Part shown: piece by piece, positions 45,403-56,839 of the stretch
Numbering within the stretch: position 1 is the first letter of the stretch
How the letters are laid out: the number at the start of each line of letters is the position of its first letter
Assembly (NCBI GenBank): GCA_021234155.1
Contig: JAJEKV010000005.1
Location: 11,402,572-11,466,571, forward strand
From: Isoetes taiwanensis
Lineage: Eukaryota > Streptophyta > Lycopodiopsida > Isoetales > Isoetaceae
Direction of reading: 5' to 3'
Length of the DNA: 64,000 bases
Made by a program: the position numbers and the translations under genes
Notes under the pieces: model-generated
Databases searched by the model: none
What the model was told of the DNA's origin: nothing
The model's input: only the letters and a program-made list of their open reading frames with translations

Positions 45403-45404
<2 letters not shown>

Positions 45405-45636
45405 GCTTGGCAAAATATTTTTTGACAGAGCACCTAAGGTCAGTATGACCAATCTCCTTGCAAAAAGCACAAACTGGACATTCTCTACCAAAGTGACCTT
45501 TCTTTTTACATTTAGGACATATTTGCCAATAATAAATATCAGCTGGATGTGAAGTTCTATTGCAATGAATACATTCACGATAAGTTCTACCTGCCCTGCT
45601 TGCCTTGAGCTCCACAAGTTGTTTGGTCACTTCTGC
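45400..45636 (-). pseudogene. Gypsy gag nucleocapsid with tandem zinc knuckles
   Basis: Two perfect CCHC knuckles, CPKCKKKGHFGREC and CAFCKEIGHTDLRC, are preceded by a third degenerate one (CIHCNRTSHPADIYYW). Knuckles bind the element RNA for packaging. The frame ends at the SINE insertion. Confidence 0.85.
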
Positions 45637-46464
45637 TCAAGCTTCAGTTACCTTTGTCAAGTCTGCTTTAACCTCTGAAATTTGAGAATCAGCCTCTTCA
45701 TCTTTGGTTTTTTTCTTTTCCTTATGCACAACATAGATAGGAACAGAATGGTGAGGTTCATAAGGGCCATCAGTGGCATCAGGGTAAAAGGGGTCATGAT
45801 GAAAGCTATTGTGTTTTTCTGGCAGGATGGAAAGCATTTTGGTCAATTCGGTTGTCTTGGCAAAAACCTTGTAGATGGAATCAAAACCAGTTTTCTATGA
45901 ATTTCTGGTCTAGAAGATAGGCCTTTAATGAAGGAGGACACCAAAAAGAGCGTGGGGATGGTAACTTGACCTTTCTGACATCTATTCATGAAGGTACTGA
46001 ATCTTTCCTTGTACTGACTAACACTTTCACCTGCATAAATGGAGAAATTTTGCAATTCATTAACAAGGTCCTTAGGAGCAGCAAGCTTTCCAAACCTGTC
46101 TAAAAACTTGGTGATAAGATCATCCCAAGAAGTGGTTCCCATAAGCTTCTCATAAGTCAGCCAAGTACCAGCTTCACTCTCCTTTTTAAAACACTTTTCA
46201 AATTGTGAGAACTTGCATCCTTTTTAAAACCATAATCCCTGTAGTAATCTTCAAAAATTCTCAGGTAAGTATTAGCACTCATGTTGGAATCAAAAGTAGG
46301 CAATGGAGTAGGTACATTCAATTCAAACTGGTAAGGCAAACTTTGAAGTAATCCAGTTGAAAAACTTGGGGGGGAGGGGGGGGAGATCTATCTCTGCAGG
46401 GTTCTGAGGTCTCCTGGTCTTCCATTGGTTCTTGCTCTGCTGGAAATTTCTGTTTTGGAGCCAT
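45637..46464 (-). pseudogene. Gypsy gag capsid region, frameshifted
   Basis: The start is at ATG 46464 (MAPKQKFPAEQEPMEDQE), 22 bases after the PBS. A shift near 46340 is followed by FELNVPTPLPTFDSNMS and then by WDDLITKFLDRFGKLAAP and LQNFSIYAGESVSQYKERFS, the capsid helices typical of Ty3/gypsy (retrotrans_gag). At least two frame changes and one stop break it. The last part (to 45637) is acidic and lysine-rich. Confidence 0.8.
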
Positions 46465-46485
46465 GAATCCACAAGATCCAGGTAG

Positions 46486-46504
46486 AATCTCGGTAGGACC
46501 TCCA
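46486..46504 (-). other. Primer-binding site resembling tRNA-Gln
   Basis: Three bases inside the LTR the minus strand reads TGGAGGTCCTACCGAGATT. Its complement ends CTCGGTAGGACCTCCA, like the 3' end of a glutamine tRNA (discriminator T plus CCA). Identity of the tRNA is from memory of family sequences. Confidence 0.55.
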
Positions 46505-46507
46505 AAA

Positions 46508-47683
46508 TGTTGACCCTCAACCTGGCTTCGAAGGTCAACCACAATAAGCCAACTTGAGTATAAACCCAAATTGGGGTTAGGACCTCCAGATCACTTAAGG
46601 TGATCAGAAGTATATTGAAAGAACCAAAAACTCAAAGTTTTCTTACCCTTCCCATTTCTAGAAAATGGAACCTCGACTCAAATTGATGTAGCAGTCGAAA
46701 ATAAATTGGTTCTTTGAGTCAGATGATTTAGACTGGCACAAAAAAGTTGTAGGAAGACAAGGGTGAAGCCCCTGACCAAGTCAGATCATTATCCTGAAAG
46801 ATATTCAAGCTTAGAGTGGAGTCAAAATTTGGTCAATGGCAGTCAAACTGTAAAACAGTGATCAGGAAAATGGAACTAGAGTTCCTGATCACTTTTTTGG
46901 GAATTTCCAAAGCCAATATATCACAAGGCTACTCTGGAGTGTGGACATGAAAGCAGATTTTCATTTGGATGCTCATAAGTATTTTTTGCACTAAGATTTT
47001 GCAAAATACAGTCAATAACAGTCAAAATAGAATGCAATTTTTTCTAACTCGAGTTGTAGATGGGATTTTTTGGTTTTTTCAAAGCATATAGGTCTCAGAT
47101 GTTTTAGGGATTGATGGCAACTGGACCAAGAACAATTAAGAACATAGGGGAATTTTCTGCAGTATTTTTTTGAAAGGCAAAATTGTCAAGAATCATATCA
47201 GAGAGAATTTCTTCAACTTGGCATCAAATTTTCATTGATATGGAGGTAAATCAATCATAATAATAATGGATAATAGTATTTCAGTACTTTAAATGCAAGA
47301 AAATATCAACTTCAGGTCATCAAATAATTTCAAGAGATAATTTCAACCAAATCTCTTTGGATTTGATCGGGGAGTACTCAGAATCTTCACCAATCCTTCA
47401 AGCAATGATCACTGTAAGGTTTGAGCACTTCTGGGCCTTCGAAAACTGCCTGTGTATGTTCGTTACAGTATATAGGTTTGATTTTGAGATTTCTGGGATT
47501 ACAGACCATGATTTTAGGCTTAATGTGTTGCTTAGATGGAGGAATCCAAGAATAGTTAAGTTACAGAGCGGGAGGATCCAATTCCGGCGGGATATAAGCA
47601 GATTTCCAAATCTTAGGGTTGAAGACCGTATTTTTCGGCAAAACTCGCGATACGGTTTGCGTATTTTGAGGAGTATATGCCCG
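46508..47683 (-). repeat. Gypsy 5' LTR (right copy)
   Basis: Partner of 37027-38210. Its inner end is TGTTGACCCTCAACC on the plus strand, so the LTR ends in CA on the element strand, followed by AAA and the PBS. The outer end is not fixed, because the partner copy is truncated there. Confidence 0.8.
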
Positions 47684-47689
47684 AATATG

Positions 47690-48175
47690 CCCGTATTTTG
47701 GCCTTTTAGGAATTTCGGCCAAGGTCTTTTAGGGATAATATAATTCTACTATGGAAATCTAGCAATTTTGGACCATAGGGAAGTATAGCCATGTGATCCT
47801 TCAAATTTGAGGCTAATTTGGGGCTATAATGAGTGGCACAAATACCTAGGCAATGGTCACCATGGGGTAAGAAGAAGAAAACAAATGGGGGTCAAGAGGG
47901 TAAGAGAATATGGAGTAAGAAAGAATAGGATAATGGGAACTCAAAAGGATGTGCATGGGTAATGATAGAAAAATATCTTAATGGTAATGAAATGAAAGGA
48001 GAATGTGGATAAAGAAATATTTGAGATGAACATCTTGGCAAATATAGTAAAAAGGGAAGGCACAATGGTCAAATAAAGGCAAGGAAATAGGGCATGAATA
48101 TAGAGGTAAAAAAAAAAAAGAGGGAATCTAGGATTTGGTGCCATGTGTATAGGAATTTTCTAAACTTCAAGAGAC
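47690..48175. other. Purine-rich DNA, possibly LTR end or flank
   Basis: A/G-rich plus strand with AT-rich runs. No coding signal. May include the outer part of the 5' LTR of the minus-strand gypsy element. Confidence 0.4.
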
Positions 48176-48179
48176 GTCC

Positions 48180-49130
48180 AAGATTACCAAGATTACCTCG
48201 AGTCGACGATCTTTTGTGGACAAGTGGGTGGGTGTTTTTTTTTTTGGGGGGGGGGGGCGGGGGCATCATTTTCAGTAAGATTGAACTCAAGTCCGGATAC
48301 TATCAAGTCCAAATTGTTGAGGCGGATTCCTAAGACGGCCATTCGGATGCCTTTTGGCATATTTTAATTCTTGATTATGCCATTGTACCTCATTAATGCC
48401 CTTGCTACATTTTGTCATATGATAAGTCGCATTTTAGGATCTTTCCTTAGCTGTTGGATGATATTCTCATCTTTAATAAGAATGAAGTAGAGCACATGGC
48501 ACATTTGCAACAGGTTCTTGAAACACTTAGAGCCATAAGTTACTCATTAATTGAAAGAAGAGCACTTTATTTGAAGCCCAAGTCGAATATCTTGGTCATG
48601 TTGTCTCTCTTGCTGATATTCATGTTGATCCTGGCAAGATTCATGTAGTGAAGGAATGGCCAACTCCAGAAAATGTTTCAGAGGTTTGATCTTTTTTTTG
48701 AATTGTGGACATTTTGTTCGCAATTTTGCTCAACTTGCCTTACCTCTCACTCATCTCTTAAAGAAAGAAACTATTTTCTATTTGGATTGATCTCAACAGG
48801 ATGCCTTTCAGAATCTGAAGGGCTGCTTAATTTCTGCTCCAATATTGCAATTACTAGATTTTGACATACAAGTCTTTGTGTTTTGTACAGATGCCAGTGG
48901 ATCCTCTATTGGATGCTTAACAAGCATCTGTAGCAAGTTGAGTGCCGCAGAGTTAAAGTATACAGTCTACCAGAAAGAGTTGTTGGTAATTGTACATGCT
49001 TTTAAGATATAGAAGCACTATCTTATGGTTCTCAATTTGAAATTAAAATTGATCAGCGAAGTATTCAATTTCTTGTGATACAAGCTGCTGCTACCGCGTG
49101 CCAAATCAAGTGGGTGGGCTCTCAATAACA
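48180..49130 (+). pseudogene. Gypsy RT and RNase H, decayed
   Basis: RLPRVDDLL at about 48190 and IFSKIELKSGYYQVQI at 48269-48316 are the first RT blocks, separated by a T/G homopolymer tract. MPFG lies at 48347, the catalytic DD block (LDDILIFNKN) at about 48450 and a VEYLGH-like trace at about 48590. The RNase H DASGSSIGCL is at about 48893, with LSAAELKYTVYQKELLVIVHAF after it. There are numerous stops and shifts. No upstream RNase H was seen, so it is a different subfamily from the minus-strand element. Confidence 0.8.
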
Positions 49131-49377
49131 CTTTGAAGTTGACATGATCAAGCCGAATGTTGGATCGTCAATTTAAGGACATTATTCAGATGAATAATTT
49201 TTCTACATGGGAGGAACATGATAATTTTTCTACATGGGAGGAACATATGATAATTGCTATGAGAAGTGTATACGAGCATGATACGGAGTTTGGGAAAGAT
49301 TGGGCATTATTGAATGATGGCCAAACATGAGTTGTGGGCAACTATTACATCCAATGTAAGTACTTGTTCCACAAGGA

Positions 49378-49893
49378 TTGTCTATGTGGGAATGCCATGA
49401 AGCACCTATTGTGGGTCATAGAAGAGTATTCAACACTCTAGATTTGCTGGTGAGACATTTCTATTGGAAAACAATTAGGAGTGATGTAGTCACTTTTGTT
49501 GAGAATTGTTTATCATGTCAAAAGATGAAGGATTCGCATGCAAAGACTTTAGGGTTGCTCATGACATCGTGTGTATCAAGAAGGTGGTTCGAACACTTGA
49601 TAATAGACGTTGTTTCTGTGCCTCATGGTGTGTAAGGCAATGATCAAGTGTGGACCATTGTGGATTGATTGAACAAGTATGCAATCTTTATACCTTGCAA
49701 GAATCACTAAAGGCCACTGCAGCTACTCAACTCTTTCTGCAGGAGGTCTTCAAAAATCATGTGATCCCAGAAGTGATCATATCGGACCGTGAATCCAAAT
49801 TTTGTAGCGTTCTCTATTTACTAGTCTTAGGATTAAGTTGCAATTCTCTATTGTGTTTCATCCGCAAACAGATGGCCAGTCTAAAGTGACTCA
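49378..49893 (+). pseudogene. Gypsy integrase N-terminal part
   Basis: CHEAPIVGHRRVFNTLDLL and FYWKTIRSDVVTFVENC then CQKMK form the HHCC zinc finger. WFEHLIIDVVSVPHG holds the first catalytic Asp region and VIPEVIISDRESKF the second. The frame ends at the Helitron, right after the conserved HPQTDGQS block. Integrase inserts element DNA into chromosomes. Dead copy. Confidence 0.85.
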
Positions 49894-52639
49894 TCTTATA
49901 TTATAATGTTATTGTGTAAGTGTTGGACCCAGCCCTAGATCGGACGGTCCAAATTTTGAGTTCAAAGATAAACGGTCCAGATGTCTATGATTTTTTTCCT
50001 CCTTCTCGCTCTACCGATTTAGGGTTCATGCAATGAGACGCATCTGCTGCCCGTAGTGTTCTGGACACAGATTCTGAAATGTCAGGCCGTTTCTGGAGCC
50101 TTTCGTTACCCAAAGGAGCAGATGGAGATCATCCATTTTGTAATCCAGAAAGCCGAAAACATGAACAAATCCGGTAGGCTATGGTGCGAAAATCTATGAT
50201 TTTTGTGGGTCGCAAGGATCATTTCGTGCAATGCAAACTCTGTGAGCTCATGCAATCGGCCGAAAAAGAGGTAGAAATTGTTAAATATGAAGAGGCCCAT
50301 CATGGTTTTTTAATGAAGCAAGACGCAGATTCTAAAAATATGTAAGATAGTAGATTCGGCAAGAAGATCCGTTTTTAAAGTATTCTCCTTTGGCTATTAA
50401 GATATATCTATGTTACGAGTGGTTCTGAGGCATGAAGATGGTAGGCGGTATCCTAGCAAATGGGAATCCCCATTTCATTTTCCTTGCGAAATTACCTCAG
50501 GCTCCATTTATTGCATCTTCATTCACTCCAAAGGAGCAATTTGTGTACAGACTATGATGTTCCACTCTGATCCTATACATACAGGTACTGCCCTTCTCAT
50601 GGATTTATAAATTTACACAACTTAATTCCGTTTCCATAGTTCAAATGATCTTGCAGAGATCCTTTATTCTCAACTCTATATTCAGGCATCTATACTCCAG
50701 CCAAAGCTGAATGAGAAATGCAGAAAAGGATTACAAAAAATGGTAGCTCCCACTTTTAATACAGATCTATTAGGACATCAATACTGAACTTATTATATGG
50801 GAATCTGGCCACGAATAATAGAGTATTAGTGAAAGAATAAGATTTCTCTGCTCTTCTGTTATTAGAATAGAATAGAATAGTTTTTTTATTGCAGTCTGCT
50901 TCTCTCTCTCTTGCTTATTGTAGAATTTGCATTGTCAGAATAAGTGGCATTTATCAAATGCATTACTAGGTGATCTATTTAAATTCTCCAAAAACATCTG
51001 ACTCTAGATGCATACTATCTATTTAGACTTCTCATTTGAAAGAGTTATTATGTAGCTTTCAGGATTATAACTGGAGCTTGCTGCAAAGGGATACACCACT
51101 TGAGAAATTTCATTCAATAATTGGCCTCTACCTTTCAAAAAATGCTTGATTGCTTATTGCATTTTGTTGTTTCATTTTTTCTGTAATTGCATGGGTTTTG
51201 ATCATTAACGGTTTTAGGCAGAAGGTTAAAGGATCGCTTCATTTGGGTGCTTCATTGAAGTGCACTGATTGTCAGACGGTACAGGAAGCCTAAGGTTAAA
51301 CCTACAAGAACTCCTTTGCTTCCCTGCTTGGCCGTCAGTGCATATCCGCCATGAACAAACTGGGTATGTCAGATTCGTACATCTCATGGCATTAAGTGCT
51401 ACTGTGCTCAGCTAAACCTGCGTTGCATGCAAATATTGATTGTACACGTTTGGTTGGAGCAATCATTGGGAGACACAAGACTGTTATGAAATACATGTTA
51501 GAGGTGAATCCCACTTAGTTGTCTACTTCCAACAATTTCATGTGACTAAAACCCATGCTTTGTTTCTATGGAAAAGAGCCAAGTGGTGCCTTGATAAACT
51601 CCACATATAGCTATAAAATTCTTCTCTTTAGTTTTTTATTGAACTTTTTAACATATCTGCAGATTGAGAAACATCATGTACAGGTGCAATGATGTATTTG
51701 CAAAAGATTCTTCCTATTATTCTAGATGTAGGATGTCATTTTGTGATATCCCAGAAGGTAGAAACCTTTATATAGGCACCAGGTATGCTATTATTAAGCT
51801 CATGAAAAAGAAAGGAAAACACGAACAGGACAAACAAAGTATTTTTAATGCTTTGCTGAGGAGAATGTAAGGCAGACGAAGCCTGAACTCTGTGGTTCCA
51901 ATAATAATATTATGTTTCACATGTATGATGGACATCATGCACTCGATTGGGCATGTAGACATAGTATAATTTGCCTTGGCACCCTAAAATACCCAATTTA
52001 TGTTATACCTAGGCACACATCTTAACGCCTAAACACATGTTTGGTAGATTGTTTCTCTTTCCTTTTCTCTTTCTTTTGCATGAGTAGAAGTTCCTTTTGG
52101 TCCCACATGGGTACCAATGATAATCTAGGTCCTTAGCCATATAAGAACGATGTTGAGCATGGACATAAACGTTGTCTACATTCCTATTCTTTACATTGTA
52201 CTAGCCCATTGTATGGGTCCCATGACCTATTGGTCTCCGTGGACGTTAAAAAAACTATTCTATTCTATTCTTTACAGGATCAATGTAAAAGTCTTACAAA
52301 GCTTTTTTAAGAAGAAATGCTCCTCATAATCTTAAAATTATCTTGCGCCTTGCAGCTATAATTGAAGATGCTAGGCTATAAAACAAATTAACATTTTCAA
52401 GTTCTCAACTTACACTATCCCGGATTAATATGTACTCCAAATTAGGCCCAACGCTGGGCACTTCCCTATTGTTTTGATATTGTTTACATAATTCATGGAA
52501 AACGTTGTTAAAGCTTTGAAAAAAAAAATGTTATAATAAGAAGTTACAAAAGTTGGCTTATTACTGCAAGCCCTTCTTATTGCGGCCAAAACATTTACAG
52601 GCCGAACTTATGCCCAGCAACGCTGGGCACCGTTACTAG
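49894..52639 (+). mobile_element. Non-autonomous Helitron, 2746 bp
   Basis: The 5' end is TCTTATATTATAATG. The 3' end is a 17-base hairpin GCCCAGC-AAC-GCTGGGC (52612-52628), seven bases and CTAG (52636-52639). The host reads A before the TC and T after the CTAG, the A/T insertion rule of Helitrons, with no target duplication. Deleting exactly this segment restores the integrase reading frame of the host gypsy element. No RepHel gene is present. The interior has several short exon-like stretches (for example 51664-51870) that may be captured gene pieces, and a SINE-like segment near 52195-52276. Confidence 0.88.
52195..52276 (+). mobile_element. SINE-like fragment with (CTATT)n tail
   Basis: TACTAGCCCATTG, GGTCTCCGTGGACGTTAAAA and about three CTATT units resemble the 30.5- and 45.3-kb SINE copies in order, with a pentanucleotide instead of a tetranucleotide tail. 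An inverted copy of the tail sequence alone lies at about 50860-50890. Confidence 0.4.
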
Positions 52640-53190
52640 TAGAACATTGTTGTCTATGCTCCGAAGGTATGTGCATGAGCACATGGGGGAATAGGAGAAT
52701 TATTTGTCCATGGTACAATTTGCCTACAATATGGCAACACATTCTGCAACAAATTTTGTAACCTTCTAAATCATTCATGGATGATTACCACCAACTCCCA
52801 TGATCAAGGTAGTCAAAGGAGTGATGGAAGTTGACAGTGGCACATGGTATGGATGAGGTGCTAAAGGCGGTCCAAAGTTCAATCGAGATTGTCCAAGCAA
52901 AGTATGCTAGACAAATAGATCGTAGGAGACGAGATTTACAATTTGAAGTGATAATTGGATATATACGAGCATCAAGGAGCGAAGAGCTCAACCTGAGCAA
53001 AGAAAATACAAGTTGTAGACATGCAACTATGGGCCATTCAGGATTATTGCAAAGATACATAACAATGCTTATAAAATTGAGCTTCGGGCAGAGTGGCAAA
53101 TGCATAATGCATTTAACATTGAGTACTTGCAGCCATTCAAGGGTCTTAACCCTCAACAATTGCCTGTAGAGATGGAGCCGCAAACAGAGG
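52640..53190 (+). pseudogene. Gypsy integrase C-terminal part
   Basis: It begins RTLLSMLRRYVHEHMG in frame with the segment before the Helitron, then FAYNMATHSATNFV (the FAYN block before the C-terminal domain), a coiled stretch, GPFRIIAKIHNNAYKIEL and NAFNIEYLQPFKG. No chromodomain is seen after it. Several frame changes. Confidence 0.8.
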
Positions 53191-53249
53191 AAACATAAGC
53201 AATTTATGCTTCTGAGATGATTCTTCAACACAAGGTGATAAAATCTTTT

Positions 53250-53325
53250 TGAATATTGTTGGGGGACTTTCTATCGTTGAAGATGGACCAGCATTGGGGG
53301 ACTTTCTATCGTTGAAGATGGACTT
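53250..53325 (+). repeat. Tandem duplication TTGGGGGACTTTCTATCG
   Basis: A 37-bp unit (GGGGGACTTTCTATCGTTGAAGATGGAC plus spacer) is present twice, just after the gypsy pol end. Confidence 0.8.
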
Positions 53326-53399
53326 CACAGCTTTTCCTTGCTGATCTCCAGGGACTAGCCTCACCTTCCACAATATAAGGGGCCACCCTTGCTTAGCTC

Positions 53400-55220
53400 A
53401 AGACCCAACTCCTTAGGTGAGTGTCTAGACATAAAGTTGTTAGCGCAATAAGAACAATAACCTCTTTACCCTTTATTTTGCCTAAGATTGAGTAGCTTTT
53501 GTAGAAAAGTTAGGAAAAAAATCATTTACTATGACGTTCCACGTATTTATATGCCTTTTGGGTGTAAATACATGACACATCACTATGAATAATCAGTGGT
53601 GCATTAATTATTCATAAGGTAAGGTTAGCTATGAAAATCATTAATTATTAATGTGGAAACCTAACCTTAAACCCTAATTCGATTTTAGGGCCTAACCTAA
53701 TATTAAAAGAGGTTAAAATATTAAATTAGTTAATATTAACCACCTGGCCCAAATCGATTGGGCAAGGCAGACCCGCTAACTTGGGACACCCAAATTGGGG
53801 TTTCTAGCCTCAATGTGCCCCAATTCGATTTGGGGGCAGTTGAAGAAGGAGGAGGAGCTTATTCCACCAGCAGGGCATGGAGAACCTGAGAAATGGAGGA
53901 TCTAGCTCAGATACCAGTTAGTAGGCTTAGTTAGCTTGAGATTCTAGCTAGGAACTAACCCTTGTTTGTTAAATGGATGATTAGTCTCTCTATTTTTGTT
54001 CTAGATGAGATTGTGATGGATGTATCAACTATGAATGCTCTCTTTCTGTTCCTCCTGTGTTGTATGAGTAAAATGGGGGTATAGAGACCTAAAGGCCATC
54101 TAGAAGTAGAGATGTTCCTAGTTAGAACCCTTAAAACCCAGTAAATGCGGCCTGTGCACAAAAGCCCACCTAGCTGTGGATCCTATGATGTGATTCAGCA
54201 CCAAATAACCAGTATGACGGTGAATCGGGGGTGGGGTCTTGCCTAGCTTGGTTACAGGACTCCTATAGTGTGCTAGGCTTATAGCCGGTCACTGAGGGGG
54301 CCGGGCATGGGTCTGACACTTCCTAGGTCACAGTAGACGTGCCTATATGGACGTCTTGGACTCGAACGAGCAGGTGAGCCAGCCATTAGATTTAGGGGAG
54401 TAAGTCGGGTACAAATGCAGGGGTCACTGATGTGGCACTTCTCTAGCACACCCAGGGATCCATCATGCCCAAGAAGGGGACGCCTCCCTGACCTGCCTCA
54501 TCGGACCGGGGAGATGTAACTCGGAGTAGTCTCAGAGGGTGATTCCATGAGATTGCGTCTCCGGAAGGCTACAATCACGCCATAGCATGTTTCAACCTAT
54601 CTGCAAAGTGTGCACAGGAGGGACGGATGGAGTGGACTACCCTAGCCATTGTTCTATGCCAACCAATGCCATGTTATACTTCTGTCTACGGTTATCCGGA
54701 GACCTTAACTGTTAGTCGACCCCCATGAGTCTAAGCCCGGGGTAGAGCTCTTATTTATGGTGCATTTCCTTTGTTATGTTGGTATTCTGTTGTTAGTTGT
54801 ATCGATGATGATGGGCCACCCTTTGTGGTGGTATAGTATTTATTAGTATTGTTGCCATGTGCTAACACGTATGTACGATTCCGCTATATAGGACTCCCAG
54901 AGAAGGCGTGGGACGAATGACACCTCTGTGTCCTTCACCCAGACACTTGGCCATCGCAAGTGGTCCGAGTTAGATGGAGGGCCTTTTCGTGGTGATGGAG
55001 TCGCCATGGGAGGGGAATTTCCCGTATTTATATGACAGGAGCATCATATGGATTCGGGGAGCGTCACGTTTACCCTTAATTCCTCATGAGCCACAACATA
55101 TAGCATCCTCATAACCCTTCACCAGATAGAGTTTTGGAGATTGCTGCTCTTGTCTTTCATAAAGGATCTGCCCTTTCGGCATGTTGGTTATCACTAGAGG
55201 TGTAGTGCGTAACACTATGC
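53400..55220. other. Non-coding DNA, possibly LTR or untranslated retroelement sequence
   Basis: An AT-rich first part, then a GC-rich part (54160-55080) with scattered stops in all frames. Composition and position between pol and gag remnants suggest LTR sequence of an element, but no repeat partner in the window was recognised. Confidence 0.35.
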
Positions 55221-55225
55221 CACCA

Positions 55226-55500
55226 GCAAAGAGGAAAAAAAATGTTCTTGGGAAGAAGACGGTGCCGATCCTAGATCCAAATGAAAGGAGAGCATGATGA
55301 AATATTATTATTGCTAACAAAGAGGAAAAAAATATCCTTGGGAAGAAGACCATGAGCCAAGTGCAAAGTAAGCCGATGCTAGATCCAAATGAAAGTAGAG
55401 CACTGATGAAATATTACTACTGCTATAACATAGAGCATTATACTCGAGAATGCTCGAAGATTGATGCAAAAAAAATTATAGCCAAAAAAATTTATGGCAT
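55226..55500 (+). pseudogene. Retrotransposon gag fragment with degenerate zinc knuckle and internal duplication
   Basis: A block of about 95 bp (AAGAGGAAAAAAAATGTTCTT, LDPNE-coding part) is tandemly duplicated (about 55227 and 55319). The second copy leads into YYYCYNIEHYTRECSK, a CCHC knuckle whose first Cys is Tyr. It is too short to assign to copia or gypsy. Confidence 0.55.
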
Positions 55501-55684
55501 CTTTATGGGATGTTTTCATCTTTTGTTGTGGGCCATTGATGGGCAGAATATTCCTTACATTGTCCCAGATCAAGGGCGTCAGATTTTTGTGGCCTCTACC
55601 TGAATGAAACTTACAATGGTGCAAATGGAACCAACAAAAACAACTCTATTTACATACACAAACCACAAGTAAACACCAACAACA

Positions 55685-56836
55685 GTGGAGGTTGTTGGAG
55701 GTAAGGATGACACAGTGTTTACAGCAGGGGGCATTGCTTTGGAAAAGGTAAGCTCTTATAAATATTTGGAAATTGAGGTAAGCAATAATTATAGGTGGGC
55801 ACTTGCGGCTCAGAAACGTGCTTCAGGAGAGTTGCGTGCTTTTTATAGCACGTTGCATCAATGTAAAGTAAACAATTTTGAACACTGAAAATTACAGAAA
55901 TTGCTTTTTGGAGTGCAGATTAAACCAGTAATTTTGTATGGGAGTCCACTTTGGAGACCAAGACTCTACTGTTGGTGTGAAATTGAAAAGCTACAAAAGA
56001 GGTTTTTACTTAATGAATTGGGAGCTAAACCTCAAACTCCTTATTGTATGCTATTGGCTGAAGCTGATTTTCTTCCACTTGAAGTTGAAGCATTATGTAG
56101 AACTATTACATATGTGATGAATATGGTTCTATCCTTGGATGAAGATAGATTCCCCATATTGCTCTTGAGCAATCTAGGGATAAGGGTTGGTATTGTGATG
56201 TTAGAAGATGGTGTGCAAGGTGGCTTAACCTGGATGAGTGGCCGATGTCTCGTAAATATGAAGAAGCATATGAGCATGTGAAGATGCGTGTATCGGATAA
56301 GTTGTGGAGACTTGAGCCTGAAGGAGATATGAAGAAACTATTCTACATCGGAGAGGCCAATGGGCTTGAGCCATATGTAGAACAATTTTATCTGTTGTCT
56401 TATGTAAGCAAGAAGAACCGTATGTTGATCTCTCAGCTAAGATTGTCATCTCATTTTTTGCATGTAGAAATAGGACGGTGGGCCATCACACCTCGTCATG
56501 AAAGGTATTGTTTCGGTTTTCTAGATCCAGTGGTTGAAACAGAACAGCATACTTTTCTTGAACGTGCTTCTTATGAGCAAGTAAGGATTAGACATGGTAT
56601 CCATGTAGCTACCTTGAGGGATCTATTGAGATTGACTGTGCATGTGTTAAGTACCTATATTAGAGATGTTTGATCTGAAAGAGCAGATATCATAGAGTTG
56701 TATAATTTGATGTCTGATTTGGACACACATGGTGCTTTGAGATAAGTGTCTTATTCGATATATACTCTTTTGCCATAGAGGTTTGGTGGCCTGTAATGGC
56801 TTGATTAATATCAATTAAATTAAATTAAATTAAACA
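55685..56836 (+). mobile_element. 5'-truncated LINE, 3' part of ORF2, with (AAATT)n tail
   Basis: It starts just after the RT YADD region: SSYKYLEIEVSNNYRW matches SYKYLGIDIASNYSW of the first LINE. VILYGSPLWRPRLY and LQKRFL follow, then the C-terminal LRLSSHFLHVEIGRW, RYCFGFLDPVVETEQHTFLE and YEQVRIRHG block. The frame shifts twice (near 55890 and 56250). It ends at a (AAATT)n tail, 56812-56836. 5' truncation is normal for LINE copies. Confidence 0.85.
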
Positions 56837-56839
56837 AAC

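Larger units (their letters stand above)
37027..47683 (-). mobile_element. Ty3/gypsy LTR retrotransposon with nested insertions, integrase lost
   Basis: In minus orientation the order is 5' LTR (47683-46508), PBS (46504-46486), gag, zinc knuckles, protease, RNase H, RT, a second RNase H and 3' LTR (38210-37027). A dual RNase H is known from the Tat lineage of plant Ty3/gypsy and from Ogre-type elements. Two inverted-repeat DNA elements and one SINE fragment lie inside. After the second RNase H the frame carries the W..PI..FL..G linker that normally precedes integrase, but it then runs into low-complexity sequence and the LTR; integrase and probably the adjoining end of the 3' LTR are deleted. 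The outer end of the 5' LTR may extend beyond 47683. Confidence 0.85.
48180..53190 (+). mobile_element. Second Ty3/gypsy pol pseudogene (plus strand), split by a Helitron
   Basis: RT, RNase H and integrase remnants run in order: RLPRVDDLL and FSKIELKSGYYQVQI (RT), DDILIFNKNEVEHM, a TDASGSSIGCL-type RNase H block, the HHCC integrase finger, the integrase core, and after the Helitron the integrase C-terminal end (GPFRIIAKIHNNAYKIEL). Protein similarity drifts through all frames. Gag and LTRs are not recognised. Confidence 0.85.

Noticed and set aside
48232-48265. T/G homopolymer tract as a functional G-quadruplex or element end
   Set aside because: It sits inside an RT reading frame of a dead element and looks like slippage or a sequencing problem.
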